Assembly (NCBI RefSeq): GCF_900112765.1
Contig: NZ_FOMZ01000002.1
Coordinates: 62,001 to 126,000, forward strand
Length of the DNA: 64,000 bases
From: Actinopolyspora alba
GTDB taxonomy: Bacteria > Actinomycetota > Actinomycetes > Mycobacteriales > Pseudonocardiaceae
Direction: 5' to 3'
In this document: one piece after another, positions 46,054 to 55,057 of the stretch
Layout: every line of letters begins with the position of its first letter
Position numbering within the stretch: the first letter of the stretch is position 1
Position numbers and translations under genes: made by a program
The notes under the pieces: model-generated
Seen by the model: the letters and a program-made list of their open reading frames with translations, nothing else
What the model was told of the DNA's origin: nothing
Database searches by the model: none

Positions 46054-48698
46054 GCCCCCGGAAGCGATTCCAGCCGGGTGTTGATTCGTTCGATCTCGGC
46101 GAGCGCGTTGGCGCGCCGCGTGCGGATCTTCTCCACGACCTCGTCGGGTGCCTTCTCGGTGAACGAGGGGTTGTTCAGCTTCTGCTCGGTACCGGCGAGT
46201 TCCTTCTCGGCGGCCTCGAGATCCTTGTTCAGGCGCTTGCGCTCCGCCGCGACGTCCACCGCCCCCGACAGGTCCAGCCGCACGGCCACGTCGCCGCCGG
46301 ACAGGCCGACCTTCAGCTCCGAGGAGGCGTTGAAGTCATCCCCCGGTTCGGTGAGCTTGACCAGCGCACGGATCGCCGCCTCGTGCTCGGCGATGCCGAC
46401 CTCGGGCAAACCGTCCAGTTCGGCCGCGACCTTCTGGTTGGGTTTGACCCCCTGATCCGCCCGGAACCTGCGGATCTCGGTGACCAGCGAGCGGACCGCG
46501 TCGATCCGCTCGGCCGCCGCGGTGTCGGCCGGGTGCCGTGTCGGGGTGGGCCAGTCGGCGATGACGACCGACTCCCGACCGGTCAGCGCCGTCCACAGCG
46601 CCTCGGTCACGAACGGGATCGTGGGGTGCAGCAGCCGCAGCAGGACGTCGAGCACGTGGCCGAGCACCTCTCGGGTGGCCTCGGCGCGCCGCCCGCCCTC
46701 GTCCAGCTGGACCTTGGACAGCTCCACGTACCAGTCGCAGAACTCGTCCCAGGTGAAGTGGTAGAGCGCCTCGACCGACTTGGCGAACTGGAAGTCCTCC
46801 AGCAGCTCGTCCACCTCGGTGACCAACGCGTCCGCCCGGTCCAGGATCCAGCGGTCGGCGTCGGTGAGCTCGGCGCGCTCCGGCAACCGCTCGGGGACGT
46901 GGGCGTCCTTGCCGAGGGCGAACTTGGTGGCGTTGAACAGCTTGGTGACGAAGCTGCGCGCCCCGGCGACCCACTCGTCGCTCATCGGCGCGTCGGCACC
47001 GGGGTTGGCTCCCCTGGCGAGCGTGAACCGCACGGCGTCGGTGCCGTAGGTCTCGATCCACTGCAGCGGGTCCACGGTGTTGCCGGAGGACTTCGACATC
47101 TTCTTGCCGTGCTTGTCCCGCACGATGCCGTGCAGCGCGATCCGGCGGAACGGCACGGCCTGCTCCGGCTCGCGGTCGGACATGCCGTAGAGCCCCAGCA
47201 TCATCATCCGCGCCACCCAGAAGAACAGGATGTCGTAGCCGGTGACCAGCACGCTGGTGGGGTAGAACTTGCGCAGGTCGGCGGTGTCGTCCGGCCACCC
47301 CAGGGTGGAGAACGGCCACAGTCCGGAGGAGAACCAGGTGTCGAGCACGTCCTCGTCCTGGTACCACCCCTCGCCGGTGGGCGGCTGCTCGTCCGGGCCG
47401 ACGCAGACGACCTCGCCCCGCGGTCCGTACCAGATGGGGATGCGGTGGCCCCACCACATCTGCCTGGAGATGGCCCAGTCGTGCAGGTTGTCGATCCAGT
47501 CGAAGTAGCGCTTGGCCAGTTCGGGCGGGTGCACCTCGACCCGGCCGTCGCGCACCGCGTCCCCGGCGGCCTTCGCCAGCGGGCCGACCTTGACGAACCA
47601 CTGCATGGAAAGCCGCGGCTCGATGGGCTCCTTGGAGCGCGAGCTGTGGCCCACGCTGTGGGTGTAGGGGCGCTTCTCCGCGACGATGCGGTCCTGCTCG
47701 CGCAGGGCCTCCCGCACGGCGACGCGGGCCTCGAACCGGTCCATGCCGTCGAACCGGGTGCCGGTTCCGGCGATCCGGCCCCGCTCGTCCATGATCGTCG
47801 GCATGGGCAGGTCGTGCCTGCGGCCGATCTCGAAGTCGTTCGGATCGTGTGCGGGGGTCACCTTGACGGCGCCGCTGCCGAACTCCGGGTCGACGTGCTC
47901 GTCGGCCACGATCGGGATCCCGCGCCCGGTCAGCGGGAGCTCGATCTCGGTGCCGATCAGGTGGCGGTATCGCTCGTCGTCGGGATGCACCGCGACCGCC
48001 GTGTCACCGAGCATGGTCTCCACCCGCGTGGTGGCCACCTCGAGCGCCGAGTCCCCGTCGCCGTAGCGCATGGTGACGAGCTCTCCCTCGACCTCGCGGT
48101 GCTCGACCTCGATGTCGGAGATGGCGGTACGCATCTCCGGCGACCAGTTGACCAGCTGTTCGGCGCGGTAGATCAGCCCGTCGTCGTAGAGCCGCTTGAA
48201 CATCGTGTCGACAGCGCGGGAGAGTCCGGCGTCCATGGTGAACCGCTCGCGGGTCCAGTCCACCCCGTCACCGAGGTGACGCATCTGGGACAGGATCGAA
48301 CCGCCGTGCTGTTCCTTCCACTGCCAGACCCGTTCCAGGAAGCCCTCCCGGCCGAGCTCGCGGTGATCGATGCCCTCCTGCTGCAGCTGTCGTTCGACCA
48401 GCGCCTGCACCGCGATGCTGGCGTGGTCCATGCCGGGCAGCCAGAGAGCCTCGTAGCCCTGCATCCTGCGACGGCGCGTGAGCAGATCCATCAGGGTGTG
48501 CTCGAACGCGTGACCGATGTGCAGGCTGCCGGTGACGTTCGGCGGGGGGATGACGATCGAGAACGGCGGGCGGTCGCTGTTCGCGTCAGCGGTGAAGTAT
48601 CCGGCGTCTACCCAGCGCTGATACAGCTCGGCCTCTACGTCGGCCGGGTTCCAGGTCGACGGAAGTTCACGGGGCTGTGCTGGGCTGGTCTGTGTCAC
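46050..48698 (-). CDS. valS: valyl-tRNA synthetase
   Basis: An 882-residue class Ia synthetase that charges tRNA-Val and edits misactivated threonine. HIGH is at 60-63 and KMSKS at about 532-536; the CP1 editing domain lies between. The C-terminal coiled coil ([20 protein letters not shown]) is the ValS tRNA-binding arm. GTG 48698. Full length for the family. First gene of valS-folC-DUF4233, divergent from the next gene. Confidence 0.98.
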   Translation of the reverse strand: MTQTSPAQPRELPSTWNPADVEAELYQRWVDAGYFTADANSDRPPFSIVIPPPNVTGSLHIGHAFEHTLMDLLTRRRRMQGYEALWLPGMDHASIAVQALVERQLQQEGIDHRELGREGFLERVWQWKEQHGGSILSQMRHLGDGVDWTRERFTMDAGLSRAVDTMFKRLYDDGLIYRAEQLVNWSPEMRTAISDIEVEHREVEGELVTMRYGDGDSALEVATTRVETMLGDTAVAVHPDDERYRHLIGTEIELPLTGRGIPIVADEHVDPEFGSGAVKVTPAHDPNDFEIGRRHDLPMPTIMDERGRIAGTGTRFDGMDRFEARVAVREALREQDRIVAEKRPYTHSVGHSSRSKEPIEPRLSMQWFVKVGPLAKAAGDAVRDGRVEVHPPELAKRYFDWIDNLHDWAISRQMWWGHRIPIWYGPRGEVVCVGPDEQPPTGEGWYQDEDVLDTWFSSGLWPFSTLGWPDDTADLRKFYPTSVLVTGYDILFFWVARMMMLGLYGMSDREPEQAVPFRRIALHGIVRDKHGKKMSKSSGNTVDPLQWIETYGTDAVRFTLARGANPGADAPMSDEWVAGARSFVTKLFNATKFALGKDAHVPERLPERAELTDADRWILDRADALVTEVDELLEDFQFAKSVEALYHFTWDEFCDWYVELSKVQLDEGGRRAEATREVLGHVLDVLLRLLHPTIPFVTEALWTALTGRESVVIADWPTPTRHPADTAAAERIDAVRSLVTEIRRFRADQGVKPNQKVAAELDGLPEVGIAEHEAAIRALVKLTEPGDDFNASSELKVGLSGGDVAVRLDLSGAVDVAAERKRLNKDLEAAEKELAGTEQKLNNPSFTEKAPDEVVEKIRTRRANALAEIERINTRLESLPGA

Positions 48699-48786
48699 AC
48701 CGGGATTCTACGAACCCCGTCGGGCATCCTTGTACGGTGCTAGGCTTCAACGGCGGAACCGAGCGTGGGAAGGCGGCCTGCGAACC

Positions 48787-49464
48787 ATGGACGAAGCCGG
48801 TCTCGACCCCGTCCGGGAGGGTCACCACAGACTGCTTGACCTGGTCAGCGAGCTGGAGACCAGCGATCTCCGCGAACCCTCCGGGTTGCCGGGGTGGTCG
48901 CGCGCCCACGTGGTGGCGCATCTCGCCCACAACGCGATCGCACTGGCGAACATGACCAGCGCCGCCGGTCGCGGTGAGCTGGTCGACCCGTACCCGGACG
49001 GCGACCGCGACGAGGCGATCGAGCGCGACGCCGCCCAGGACGCGATCGGGCTGGTGCAGCAGACCGCAACCGCCCACGCGCAGCTGGAGATCGTCTGGGA
49101 CTCGGTGGCCGAGCAGGACTGGCAGCGGCCGGTGCGGCTCCGCGACGGCACGGTGGCGGGCCTGGTGTCGTGCCGGTGGCGCGAGCTGGAGATCCACACG
49201 GTGGATCTGGACCTGGGTCACACCGAGCTGGAGTGGTCGCCGGAGTTCTGCGAGCACACCATCGACTTCCTGCTGCCCCGGCTGGAGGGCACCGGGGTCG
49301 TGCTCGCTCCCAGCGACCTGGAGCGCACCTGGGAGATCGGCGACTCGCCGACGCGGAAAATAGAGGGCTCGTGCGCCTCGCTGGCGTGCTGGCTGGCGGG
49401 CCGGACCCCGCAGCGGCTCCCGAGCGGCGACGGGCCGCTGCCCGAGCTGGGTCCCTGGCCGTGA
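48787..49464 (+). CDS. maleylpyruvate isomerase / DinB-like metal-dependent protein
   Basis: A 225-residue protein of the mycothiol-dependent maleylpyruvate isomerase N-domain family, a four-helix bundle with a three-His/Glu metal site. Candidate ligands are in GHHRLLDLV, AHVVAHLAHN and ELEIHTVDLDLGH. Actinobacterial members use mycothiol as thiol cofactor; the substrate here is unknown. ATG 48787 preferred over an upstream open frame. Divergent from valS. Confidence 0.85.
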   Translation: MDEAGLDPVREGHHRLLDLVSELETSDLREPSGLPGWSRAHVVAHLAHNAIALANMTSAAGRGELVDPYPDGDRDEAIERDAAQDAIGLVQQTATAHAQLEIVWDSVAEQDWQRPVRLRDGTVAGLVSCRWRELEIHTVDLDLGHTELEWSPEFCEHTIDFLLPRLEGTGVVLAPSDLERTWEIGDSPTRKIEGSCASLACWLAGRTPQRLPSGDGPLPELGPWP

Positions 49465-49488
49465 CCGCTCCCCTGCCGTGACCCGCGC

Positions 49489-49513
49489 GGCGATTTCGCG
49501 AGAAATTTACGCC
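49489..49513. repeat. palindrome family A, copy 6
   Basis: GGCGATTTCGCGAGAAATTTACGCC, imperfect, 25 nt after one stop codon and 46 nt from the convergent one. Likely bidirectional terminator. Confidence 0.7.
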
Positions 49514-49558
49514 CCTTCGACCGCAGAGCTGCCGTCAACGATGCGAGAGCAGCTATGC

Positions 49559-50422
49559 CTAGATCGTGTTCGCGTTGTTTCTGGTCAGGGACAGCCGGAG
49601 CCCGTCGTTCAGGCGTGAGAGCCGGGTCAGTCGGTATTCGTCGGGCAGGTGCGGAAGGTGCGCCGTCTCGTGCGGGCTGTGGGCCTCGATGTGGTCGATC
49701 AGACCGGCATCGAGATACGGCCGGATTGCCGCACCGCCCACGGCCAAGCCGACTGTTCGAGCTCCTTCGTGTTGGAGAGCGGTAAGCGCCTGGTGCGGAT
49801 CGTGCGGCAATGTGGACAGCGTCCTGACGACAGGCCTTTCGATAGCGGTGGTCATGATCGTGCTCGTGTCGTCGTGAACGAGCGTGTCGATCTCGCCCGG
49901 CAGGACCGTGCCGTCGCCTGTCAGACTTCCCTGCCGGGGGAGGCAACAGCCCCAGGTGAGCACCGGGCGCTGCCACTCCAGCGCGGCCAACCACGGGCCG
50001 AGCACCAAGTGGGCTTCCTCGACGAGCAATCCCTCAACCACGTCGATCCCGGCCTCGCGCAGCAGGGCGGCCCCGCCACGTCCTCGGGAAGTCGGGTCGA
50101 GAACGGCGATGACCACGCGGGCGATGCCCGCCTCGATCAGTGCCCGATGACAGGGCGGGGTACGCCCGTGATGGCAACACGGTTCCAGCGTGACCACGGC
50201 GGTCCCACCATCGGCGGCGCTTCCCGCCTGCGCGAGGGCGTAGGCCTCGGCGTGCGGCTCGCCTTTCCGGCGATGCCACCCCTGCCCGACCAACCGCCCG
50301 TCACCGTCGAGCACGACACACCCCACCGGAGGATTAGGGCTGGTGGTGCCGTGTCCCCACGCCGACAGCGCGATCGCGTGACGCATCGCGCGAGTCTCGA
50401 CCTCAGCCGTGGTGATCGTCAT
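49559..50422 (-). CDS. RibD-like deaminase with degenerate reductase domain
   Basis: A 287-residue protein. The N-terminal cytidine-deaminase-fold domain is complete: zinc ligands in HAE (57-59) and PCCHHGRTPPC (81-91), as in riboflavin RibD. The C-terminal reductase part is only about 140 residues, against more than 200 in RibD. It lacks the usual L-K-x-A-x-S-x-D-G-R opening (here VLTWGCCLPRQGSLTGDG), keeping only a weak GGAAIRPYLDAGLIDHI element. No rib genes are near. It may be a stand-alone pyrimidine deaminase or a decaying RibD paralog. ATG 50422. Confidence 0.75.
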   Translation of the reverse strand: MTITTAEVETRAMRHAIALSAWGHGTTSPNPPVGCVVLDGDGRLVGQGWHRRKGEPHAEAYALAQAGSAADGGTAVVTLEPCCHHGRTPPCHRALIEAGIARVVIAVLDPTSRGRGGAALLREAGIDVVEGLLVEEAHLVLGPWLAALEWQRPVLTWGCCLPRQGSLTGDGTVLPGEIDTLVHDDTSTIMTTAIERPVVRTLSTLPHDPHQALTALQHEGARTVGLAVGGAAIRPYLDAGLIDHIEAHSPHETAHLPHLPDEYRLTRLSRLNDGLRLSLTRNNANTI

Positions 50423-50431
50423 GAAGCTGGT

Positions 50432-50542
50432 CTAGCAGATCGACGGGGTACGAATCGGGGAATGCTTCCAGTTCATCGCCTCCAGTTGGGCGATCACGGG
50501 CAGCTCGACGGCTTCTTCCACGCTGGGCAACCCCACGGTCAC
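50432..50542 (-). pseudogene. short fragment resembling the N-terminus of type I restriction subunit HsdR
   Basis: GTG 50542 opens a 36-codon frame reading VTVGLPSVEEAVELPVIAQL then EAMNWKHS. The E-x-P-x-I-x-Q-L-x-x-M-x-W pattern is that seen at the start of HsdR proteins. It ends at TAG 9 nt before the RibD-like gene. If real it is a scrap of a deleted restriction gene; similarity is by eye only. Confidence 0.3.
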
Positions 50543-50614
50543 TGATTCACTCCACGATCGGATTCGACTTCGCGAGTGATCCTAACTCGCAGCCACGACA
50601 CGATGGGGTGAGAT

Positions 50615-50631
50615 GGTGACGAAGAGTCACC
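50615..50631. terminator. small hairpin downstream of DUF397 operon
   Basis: GGTGAC-GAAGA-GTCACC, 6-bp stem, about 185 nt after the last DUF397 stop on the minus strand. Weak candidate. Confidence 0.3.
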
Positions 50632-50655
50632 CATGATGGATCACAGGTCGCCTCG

Positions 50656-50886
50656 TCAGTACCGTTCCTCGTCCCGCTTCATTCGGACGAGTTGCCCACT
50701 GTCGTGGTCCTGCCGTATCCGGCCACACGGTCGTGGCATCGGCCCTTCGACAGTGGACACCTCGAACTCGTCGCCTCTTCCCGGCTCCAGCGACGACTCC
50801 GGAAAGGCGATACGCCTACGCTTCGGCACGGAGACTCGCCAGGAAGGATCTCCATTGAGCAGCAGGGACCGCGAGCACACCCGCAT
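50656..50886 (-). CDS. possible small overlapping ORF
   Basis: A 76-codon frame from ATG 50886 overlapping the DUF397 gene end. Residues VSVPKRRRIAFPESSLEPG then GDEFEV faintly resemble the SpoVT/AbrB swapped-hairpin pattern. There is no clear ribosome site, so non-coding is at least as likely. Confidence 0.22.
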   Translation of the reverse strand: MRVCSRSLLLNGDPSWRVSVPKRRRIAFPESSLEPGRGDEFEVSTVEGPMPRPCGRIRQDHDSGQLVRMKRDEERY

Positions 50887-51025
50887 CGGGCGATTTCGAG
50901 TCCCGCACAGCGGCGAAACCCTCACCGAAGGCGACCTCGACGCAGTTGCCACTGCCGCTGCCAGCACCTCCAGAGCGGCTGCTCTTGCGCCAGGCCAGAC
51001 CAGCTGACTCCCCCGCTACGAACAT
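50816..51025 (-). CDS. DUF397 protein, copy 2
   Basis: A 69-residue DUF397 protein: WRKSSRSGG, NCVEVAFGEGFAAVRDSKSP and WRSFLASLR. Such genes accompany XRE/DUF5753 regulators in actinomycetes, sometimes in bld/whi-like developmental or toxin-antitoxin-like pairs. ATG 51025 follows GGAGG at ideal spacing, 10 nt after the previous stop. The core of about 100 bp is nearly identical to the gene upstream, indicating recent tandem duplication or gene conversion. Confidence 0.85.
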   Translation of the reverse strand: MFVAGESAGLAWRKSSRSGGAGSGSGNCVEVAFGEGFAAVRDSKSPDAGVLAVPAAQWRSFLASLRAEA

Positions 51026-51035
51026 CTTCGCCTCC

Positions 51036-51260
51036 TCAACTGCCGTACTCATAACGATCGCTGTGCAATCCACTCAAGAAGGACCGCCACTGGGCAGCGG
51101 GCACCGCGAGGACACCCGCATCGGGTGATTTGGAGTCCCGCACAGCGGCGAAACCCTCACCGAAGGCGACCTCGACGCAGTTGCCACCGCCAGGCCCACC
51201 GCTACCGGAGCGGCTGCTCCTGCGCCATGTACTTGTCAGTCGAAGAGCATTACCAGTCAT
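51036..51260 (-). CDS. DUF397 protein, copy 1
   Basis: A 74-residue DUF397 protein with WRRSSRSGSGG, NCVEVAFGEGFAAVRDSKSP and WRSFLSGLH. ATG 51260 with GGAGTG upstream, 18 bp after the XRE regulator. It forms an operon XRE-DUF397-DUF397. The two copies differ mainly in the Gly-rich loop and the C-terminus. Confidence 0.87.
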   Translation of the reverse strand: MTGNALRLTSTWRRSSRSGSGGPGGGNCVEVAFGEGFAAVRDSKSPDAGVLAVPAAQWRSFLSGLHSDRYEYGS

Positions 51261-51278
51261 GTCGCACTCCTTGCAGTC

Positions 51279-52163
51279 TTACGAGTAACGCTTCGCTGCC
51301 TGCTCGAACAGATCCATCGAAGCAGCTTGGGAGTAGGAACGTTCCGTCAGTATTCCGAACTTGAGGGTGCAGCTACGCACCGAAGAACGGTCCTCGATGT
51401 ACACACCACCGCCATGACCTTCGGCGTACCCAAAATCAGGTATGGGATCGGGCAGCGTAAGTAGCGAAAACGGACCGTCCAACGCTGGTGTCGCTCCGGC
51501 CGACTTAGGAAGCACCTGGATCGTCACATGCTCACTGGAAGCTTCATCGACCAAACGACGAAACTGATTGCGCATGACGCGGCTGCCTCCAACCGGGCGC
51601 TCCAGCACAGCTTCTTCCAGGATCACATGGTATTGCAACGGTTCCGAACGGTTGAGCACCTGCTGCCGAGCCATCCGCGCGGTGACTCGCCGTTCCACCA
51701 CGTCCTCGGCCAAGCCTGGGTCGGCTCCGTTGATGAGTGCACGGGTGAAGTCAGGGGTTTGCAACAGTCCCGGAACCACCATCGTCTCGAACTGGCGTAG
51801 TGCGATCAGCGAACTCTCCACACCGAGGAACGAGTGGAAGTCCTCGGGAAGGTCCTTACGCAAGGCAAGCCAATAGCCACGTTCGTGGGCGGTCTCAGCC
51901 AGCTCAAGAACCCACTCTCGTAATGCGGTATCGCTTACTCCGTAAGTGTCGAGGAGCTGCACGACCTCACGAGCGCGTACTCCCTGGTCACGCGTCTCGA
52001 TCCGAGACAGTTTGGAACTGGACCACTTGCCGGAGCTGGCTTTGAGCCATGAGACCGCCTGATCAATAGTGAGCCCGGCATCCTCACGCAACCGCCGAAG
52101 CGTCTCGGTGAGCTGCCACCTTCGCACTGTCGCATTGACAGCTTCGCCGTTTCCCTGGGACAT
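51279..52163 (-). CDS. XRE-family regulator with DUF5753 domain
   Basis: A 294-residue protein. An N-terminal helix-turn-helix (about 15-75, LRRLREDAGLTIDQAVSWLK) is followed by the DUF5753 domain (FETMVVPGLLQTPDFTRALI ... VTIQVLPKSAGATPALDGPF). This is the standard partner of DUF397 proteins and a very abundant actinomycete regulator pair related to BldB/WhiJ systems. ATG 52163 follows AAGGAGGC. It faces a divergent small gene across an inverted-repeat-containing spacer. Confidence 0.93.
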   Translation of the reverse strand: MSQGNGEAVNATVRRWQLTETLRRLREDAGLTIDQAVSWLKASSGKWSSSKLSRIETRDQGVRAREVVQLLDTYGVSDTALREWVLELAETAHERGYWLALRKDLPEDFHSFLGVESSLIALRQFETMVVPGLLQTPDFTRALINGADPGLAEDVVERRVTARMARQQVLNRSEPLQYHVILEEAVLERPVGGSRVMRNQFRRLVDEASSEHVTIQVLPKSAGATPALDGPFSLLTLPDPIPDFGYAEGHGGGVYIEDRSSVRSCTLKFGILTERSYSQAASMDLFEQAAKRYS

Positions 52164-52220
52164 CGTTCGCCTCCTTGGGTGAACACCGCCGCACGATGTG
52201 CCTCCCTTCGAGTGAAGTGA

Positions 52221-52252
52221 GTGGGATACCACTTTTTTATCTGCAATCCCAC
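52221..52252. promoter_or_regulatory. inverted repeat between XRE regulator and divergent small gene
   Basis: GTGGGAT-N18-ATCCCAC, perfect 7-bp arms around an AT-rich centre with six T residues. Likely operator of the XRE protein controlling both directions. Confidence 0.55.
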
Positions 52253-52309
52253 AATCATCATTGATGTTGCACACCGTAATCAGGAAGCTACATCTTGCGG
52301 GAGGAAGTC

Positions 52310-52636
52310 ATGTCGGGAGGCTCAACCAACGGGATCACTCCTGAAACGGAGTGGCTCACCACACAGTCGAACAGCGACGTGGAAAAGTTCGAGAGCAACG
52401 TTGCTCTGAGTGACTCAGCCCCACGTGTGTTCGCCCTGCTGGAGAGAACCGACCCCGAGTCCGGCGAGCTGGAGCTGTACGCCTGGGGTGTGGAAGTGGG
52501 TGGGAGCGCCAACGTGTTCCGGGCCGACGGCCACGTGCTCGCTCACTGCTGCTCGGCCGAAGGGGCGCGACGCATGTTCGGCATCATCCGCGACGTCGTG
52601 CTGGTCTGGCCCGAGGAAACCAACCTGACCGAGTGA
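52310..52636 (+). CDS. hypothetical protein divergent from the XRE/DUF397 operon
   Basis: A 108-residue soluble protein with no recognised domain. The readable core is VFALLERTDPESGELELYAW then GVEVGGSANVF, with a mostly strand-like pattern and an acidic C-terminus. ATG 52310 follows GGGAGGAAG. It shares the intergenic inverted repeat with the XRE regulator and may be part of the same system. Confidence 0.6.
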   Translation: MSGGSTNGITPETEWLTTQSNSDVEKFESNVALSDSAPRVFALLERTDPESGELELYAWGVEVGGSANVFRADGHVLAHCCSAEGARRMFGIIRDVVLVWPEETNLTE

Positions 52637-52811
52637 AAATCGGCGGGAGCACCTTACGCACCGAGAGTCCGACCCCTACGAAGAAACCGGACCACCCGGC
52701 GGCGCTGAAACAGCGGAGATCGCCGGGTTGGTTCACCGGTAACCAGCCCCGCATTCGGCACGCGAAGCAGAACGAGCGGAACCGACGGTAATCTAGGGAC
52801 ATCGAGGCGAC

Positions 52812-53272
52812 ATGATCAGCGCATTCATCGAACGTGTTCCCACCCGACTCGTTGCCGATACGTCCGACGAATTCGAACGCGTAATCGAAAAACTGCTGTC
52901 GGGTCCCGAGGACTATCCGGTCGGAAGCGTGGAGGATCCCCACGTCATCGCGGACCTGTATCCCGGCGATGTGGACGGCGCGGAGGATGAGGACGAGCAG
53001 CAGCTTCCGATCGGGTGGCTACACGTCAGCGTCCAGCCGCAGGACAGCGTCGGCGCGATCAACTACATCCGGACCGACGGAACGACGATCGAGTCCTGGG
53101 AAGCCTCCGGCTCCGAGCATAGCCGGGGCTGCTGTACTCGCCCCACAGCGGCAGCCGGTTCGACACCGACGCCGCTCTCCCGGTGGACACCGTCGCACGA
53201 GCGGTCCGCGAATTCGCGGAAAGCGGCACAAGGCCAACATGCGTGACCTGGTGTCAGGGAATACTCGTCTGA
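52812..53272 (+). pseudogene. Imm1-family immunity protein, single frameshift
   Basis: From ATG 52812 (GAGGCGAC upstream) a frame encodes an Imm1-like N-terminus (DEFERVIEKLLSGPEDYPVG ... INYIRTDGTTIESWEA). At the G run 53125-53128 the similarity passes to the -1 frame, which continues LLYSPHSGSRFDTDAALPVD, VREFAESGTRPTCVTW and stops at 53272. The R-P-T-x-V-x-W ending is typical of Imm1. Restoring one G would rejoin about 154 residues. Imm1 proteins neutralise polymorphic deaminase-type toxins; no toxin gene is adjacent. Confidence 0.7.
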
Positions 53273-53604
53273 AACGCGAGCCGAGCAAGACGAGTCGTTC
53301 CCGGAACGACTACCGGTCGTGGATCCCACACCTCAACAGACAGATCGATGTTACGCCGAAAACATCGCTCGGTCAGTTTCACATGGTCAGACGACATCGC
53401 CGACGTTCATCCGCTCGTTTCCTGCTTCGGCCCGAATGGCGAGTGCGGCCCGTGGCTCGGCCTGGGACGGGAGCGCACAAACCAGCCCGCCATCGGCTCA
53501 CACCAGGAAACCGATCCCAGTAACGGATCCGGTCGGCAACGGCGTCCAGTAAGACTGCGTAGCGGACGCCTCGCGGTCACGCCGTGATCCGCGAACAGCC
53601 CCCT
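53273..53604. other. gene-poor interval after the Imm1 remnant
   Basis: 332 bp without a supported gene. One plus-strand frame (53348-53587) contains FTWSDDIADVHPLVSCFGPN but has no ribosome site and no family I recognise; it could be a scrap of an accessory gene. Confidence 0.4.
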
Positions 53605-54285
53605 TCAGGAACAGTCGGCAGCCTCGATTTCCACGACGATGGCGGTGTCGACCTCGCGGACGTCGTACTCGGGCTGGGTGGGCGCGCCGTGGCAGCTGGT
53701 GACCCCGATCGCGGCCTCCTGCACCTTCTCGAAACCGCCCAGATAGCGCACCTCGGCCACGGTGGGCAGCTCGGGCTCGATCGCCTCGCGCAGCTCACCG
53801 CCCGCAGTGGCGTGCGTGAACGTCACACCGAGGAAGTTCTGCCCGGACATCTCCACCGGTTTGCCCGAGCCGGGAGCCTTCGGATAACCGTCGAGGTACT
53901 TCACCCGGTAGCTCGGCAACTCGCTCTTGCCACCGACACCGTCGAACCGGAAGACGACCCGCGCGGAAGCGCCCTCTCCCCCCTGGACGTCCACACCGGT
54001 CAGCTCGGCGAGATCCCCACCGGCTCCGGAATTCGCCCCGTCACCCGAACCGCCGGAGTCCGCGGCCGTGGAACGGCCGTCGGAGAAGCTGTCGACGACA
54101 TCGGTGGCGGTACTTTCCGCGCTGTCGCCGTCCGAGCTCGCGCTGCCTGCCCCGATGGAACCACTGGCCTCGGCGCCCGTCGCGGCTCCCGATGAGGACG
54201 CCGAGTCCGAGGCGCATCCGGCCAGCGGCAGCACCAGCGCGGCCGCCGCGCCCGTCAGCAACATCCGTGCACCACGACGTCGCAT
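53605..54285 (-). CDS. secreted lipoprotein with AMIN-like domain
   Basis: A 226-residue lipoprotein. The signal peptide ends in the lipobox LAGC (C24), a Ser/Gly/Asp-rich linker spans about 25-95, and a C-terminal domain of about 125 residues (GASARVVFRFDGVGGKSELP) resembles AMIN-like domains found on actinobacterial surface lipoproteins. ATG 54285 sits 9 nt after GGAAGG. Probably anchored outside the membrane; ligand unknown. Confidence 0.8.
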   Translation of the reverse strand: MRRRGARMLLTGAAAALVLPLAGCASDSASSSGAATGAEASGSIGAGSASSDGDSAESTATDVVDSFSDGRSTAADSGGSGDGANSGAGGDLAELTGVDVQGGEGASARVVFRFDGVGGKSELPSYRVKYLDGYPKAPGSGKPVEMSGQNFLGVTFTHATAGGELREAIEPELPTVAEVRYLGGFEKVQEAAIGVTSCHGAPTQPEYDVREVDTAIVVEIEAADCS

Positions 54286-54538
54286 CTCCCTCACCCTTCC
54301 AAGTGATCTCACCGCGTCGTTCTGACATTCCGTGTGACGCCCGATCGTTCCGACAGGTTGCGAGCGAGCCGGGAGAACTACGCCTCGATACCGAGGACCA
54401 TCGGTTACGACTCGCCCCGCCCCGAACGCGTCGAATCGGCCGAACGGCGGAGCCGCTCCGACGCCCCGCTCGCTAGAGTTCGAGTCCGCTCGACTGATCG
54501 TCAGTACCGAGCGAACCTCGACTCACCTGGGAGAATCG

Positions 54539-54892
54539 ATGAGACGAATCCTGTCGCTCGCGATCATGCTGCCACTGTTGATCCTCGCGCCCGCCACCGC
54601 CGCCGCGGCCGCGCAGGGCTCCGAGACCACCCAACAGAGCGCTGCTCGACTGGCGGCCGCGGCGCAGTGTCCAGACACCCTCTCGCGAGGTAGCTACGGC
54701 GAGATGGTCGTGGCGCTGCAGAACACGCTGAACAACTATCCGTACGAGGTCACCGGCCCGGACCTGGTCCCGGACGGCATCTACGGCCCCAAGACCGAGG
54801 CAGCGGTGATCAACTTCCAGAGCTGGTACGGCCTGCGGGTCGACGGAATCACCGGCCCCGAGACGTGGGGCCAGCTCGGCGCCTGCTGGTGA
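54539..54892 (+). CDS. secreted peptidoglycan-binding protein
   Basis: A 117-residue exported protein. A signal peptide covers residues 1-25 (ILSLAIMLPLLILAPATAAA). A single PG_binding_1 domain (about 48-115) follows: GSYGEMVVALQNTLNN, VPDGIYGPKTEAAVINFQSW and VDGITGPETWGQLG. It has no catalytic domain. Two cysteines (near 44 and 116) may form a disulfide. ATG 54539 after GGGAGA. Binds cell wall; partner enzyme unknown. Confidence 0.88.
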   Translation: MRRILSLAIMLPLLILAPATAAAAAQGSETTQQSAARLAAAAQCPDTLSRGSYGEMVVALQNTLNNYPYEVTGPDLVPDGIYGPKTEAAVINFQSWYGLRVDGITGPETWGQLGACW

Positions 54893-54902
54893 TCAGTGCA
54901 CG

Positions 54903-54927
54903 GGGAGCGCTCCGCACGAACGCTCCC
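54903..54927 (+). terminator. hairpin after the peptidoglycan-binding gene
   Basis: GGGAGCG / CGCTCCC (54903-54909 with 54921-54927), 11-nt loop, starting 10 nt after the stop. Confidence 0.6.
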
Positions 54928-55057
54928 GGTGATCTCTCCTTCCCCCGCAGCGCCCGTCCGGCCTGCCTTGGACACGCCGCGTGAACGACGTGGGAGTTAT
55001 GCTGTGCCTCCACGACGCCGGTGACGACTCGGAGAGCTGGCTTGGAGGCCCACCCGC

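Noticed and set aside
44731-46455. 574-codon plus-strand open frame
   Set aside because: Antisense to folC and the end of valS; no recognisable domain.
46383-48743. 786-codon plus-strand open frame
   Set aside because: Exact antisense of valS, low-complexity Val/Gly/Asp-rich translation; valS is certain.
53348-53587. 79-codon plus-strand frame after the Imm1 remnant
   Set aside because: No ribosome site and no recognisable family; kept only as a remark.
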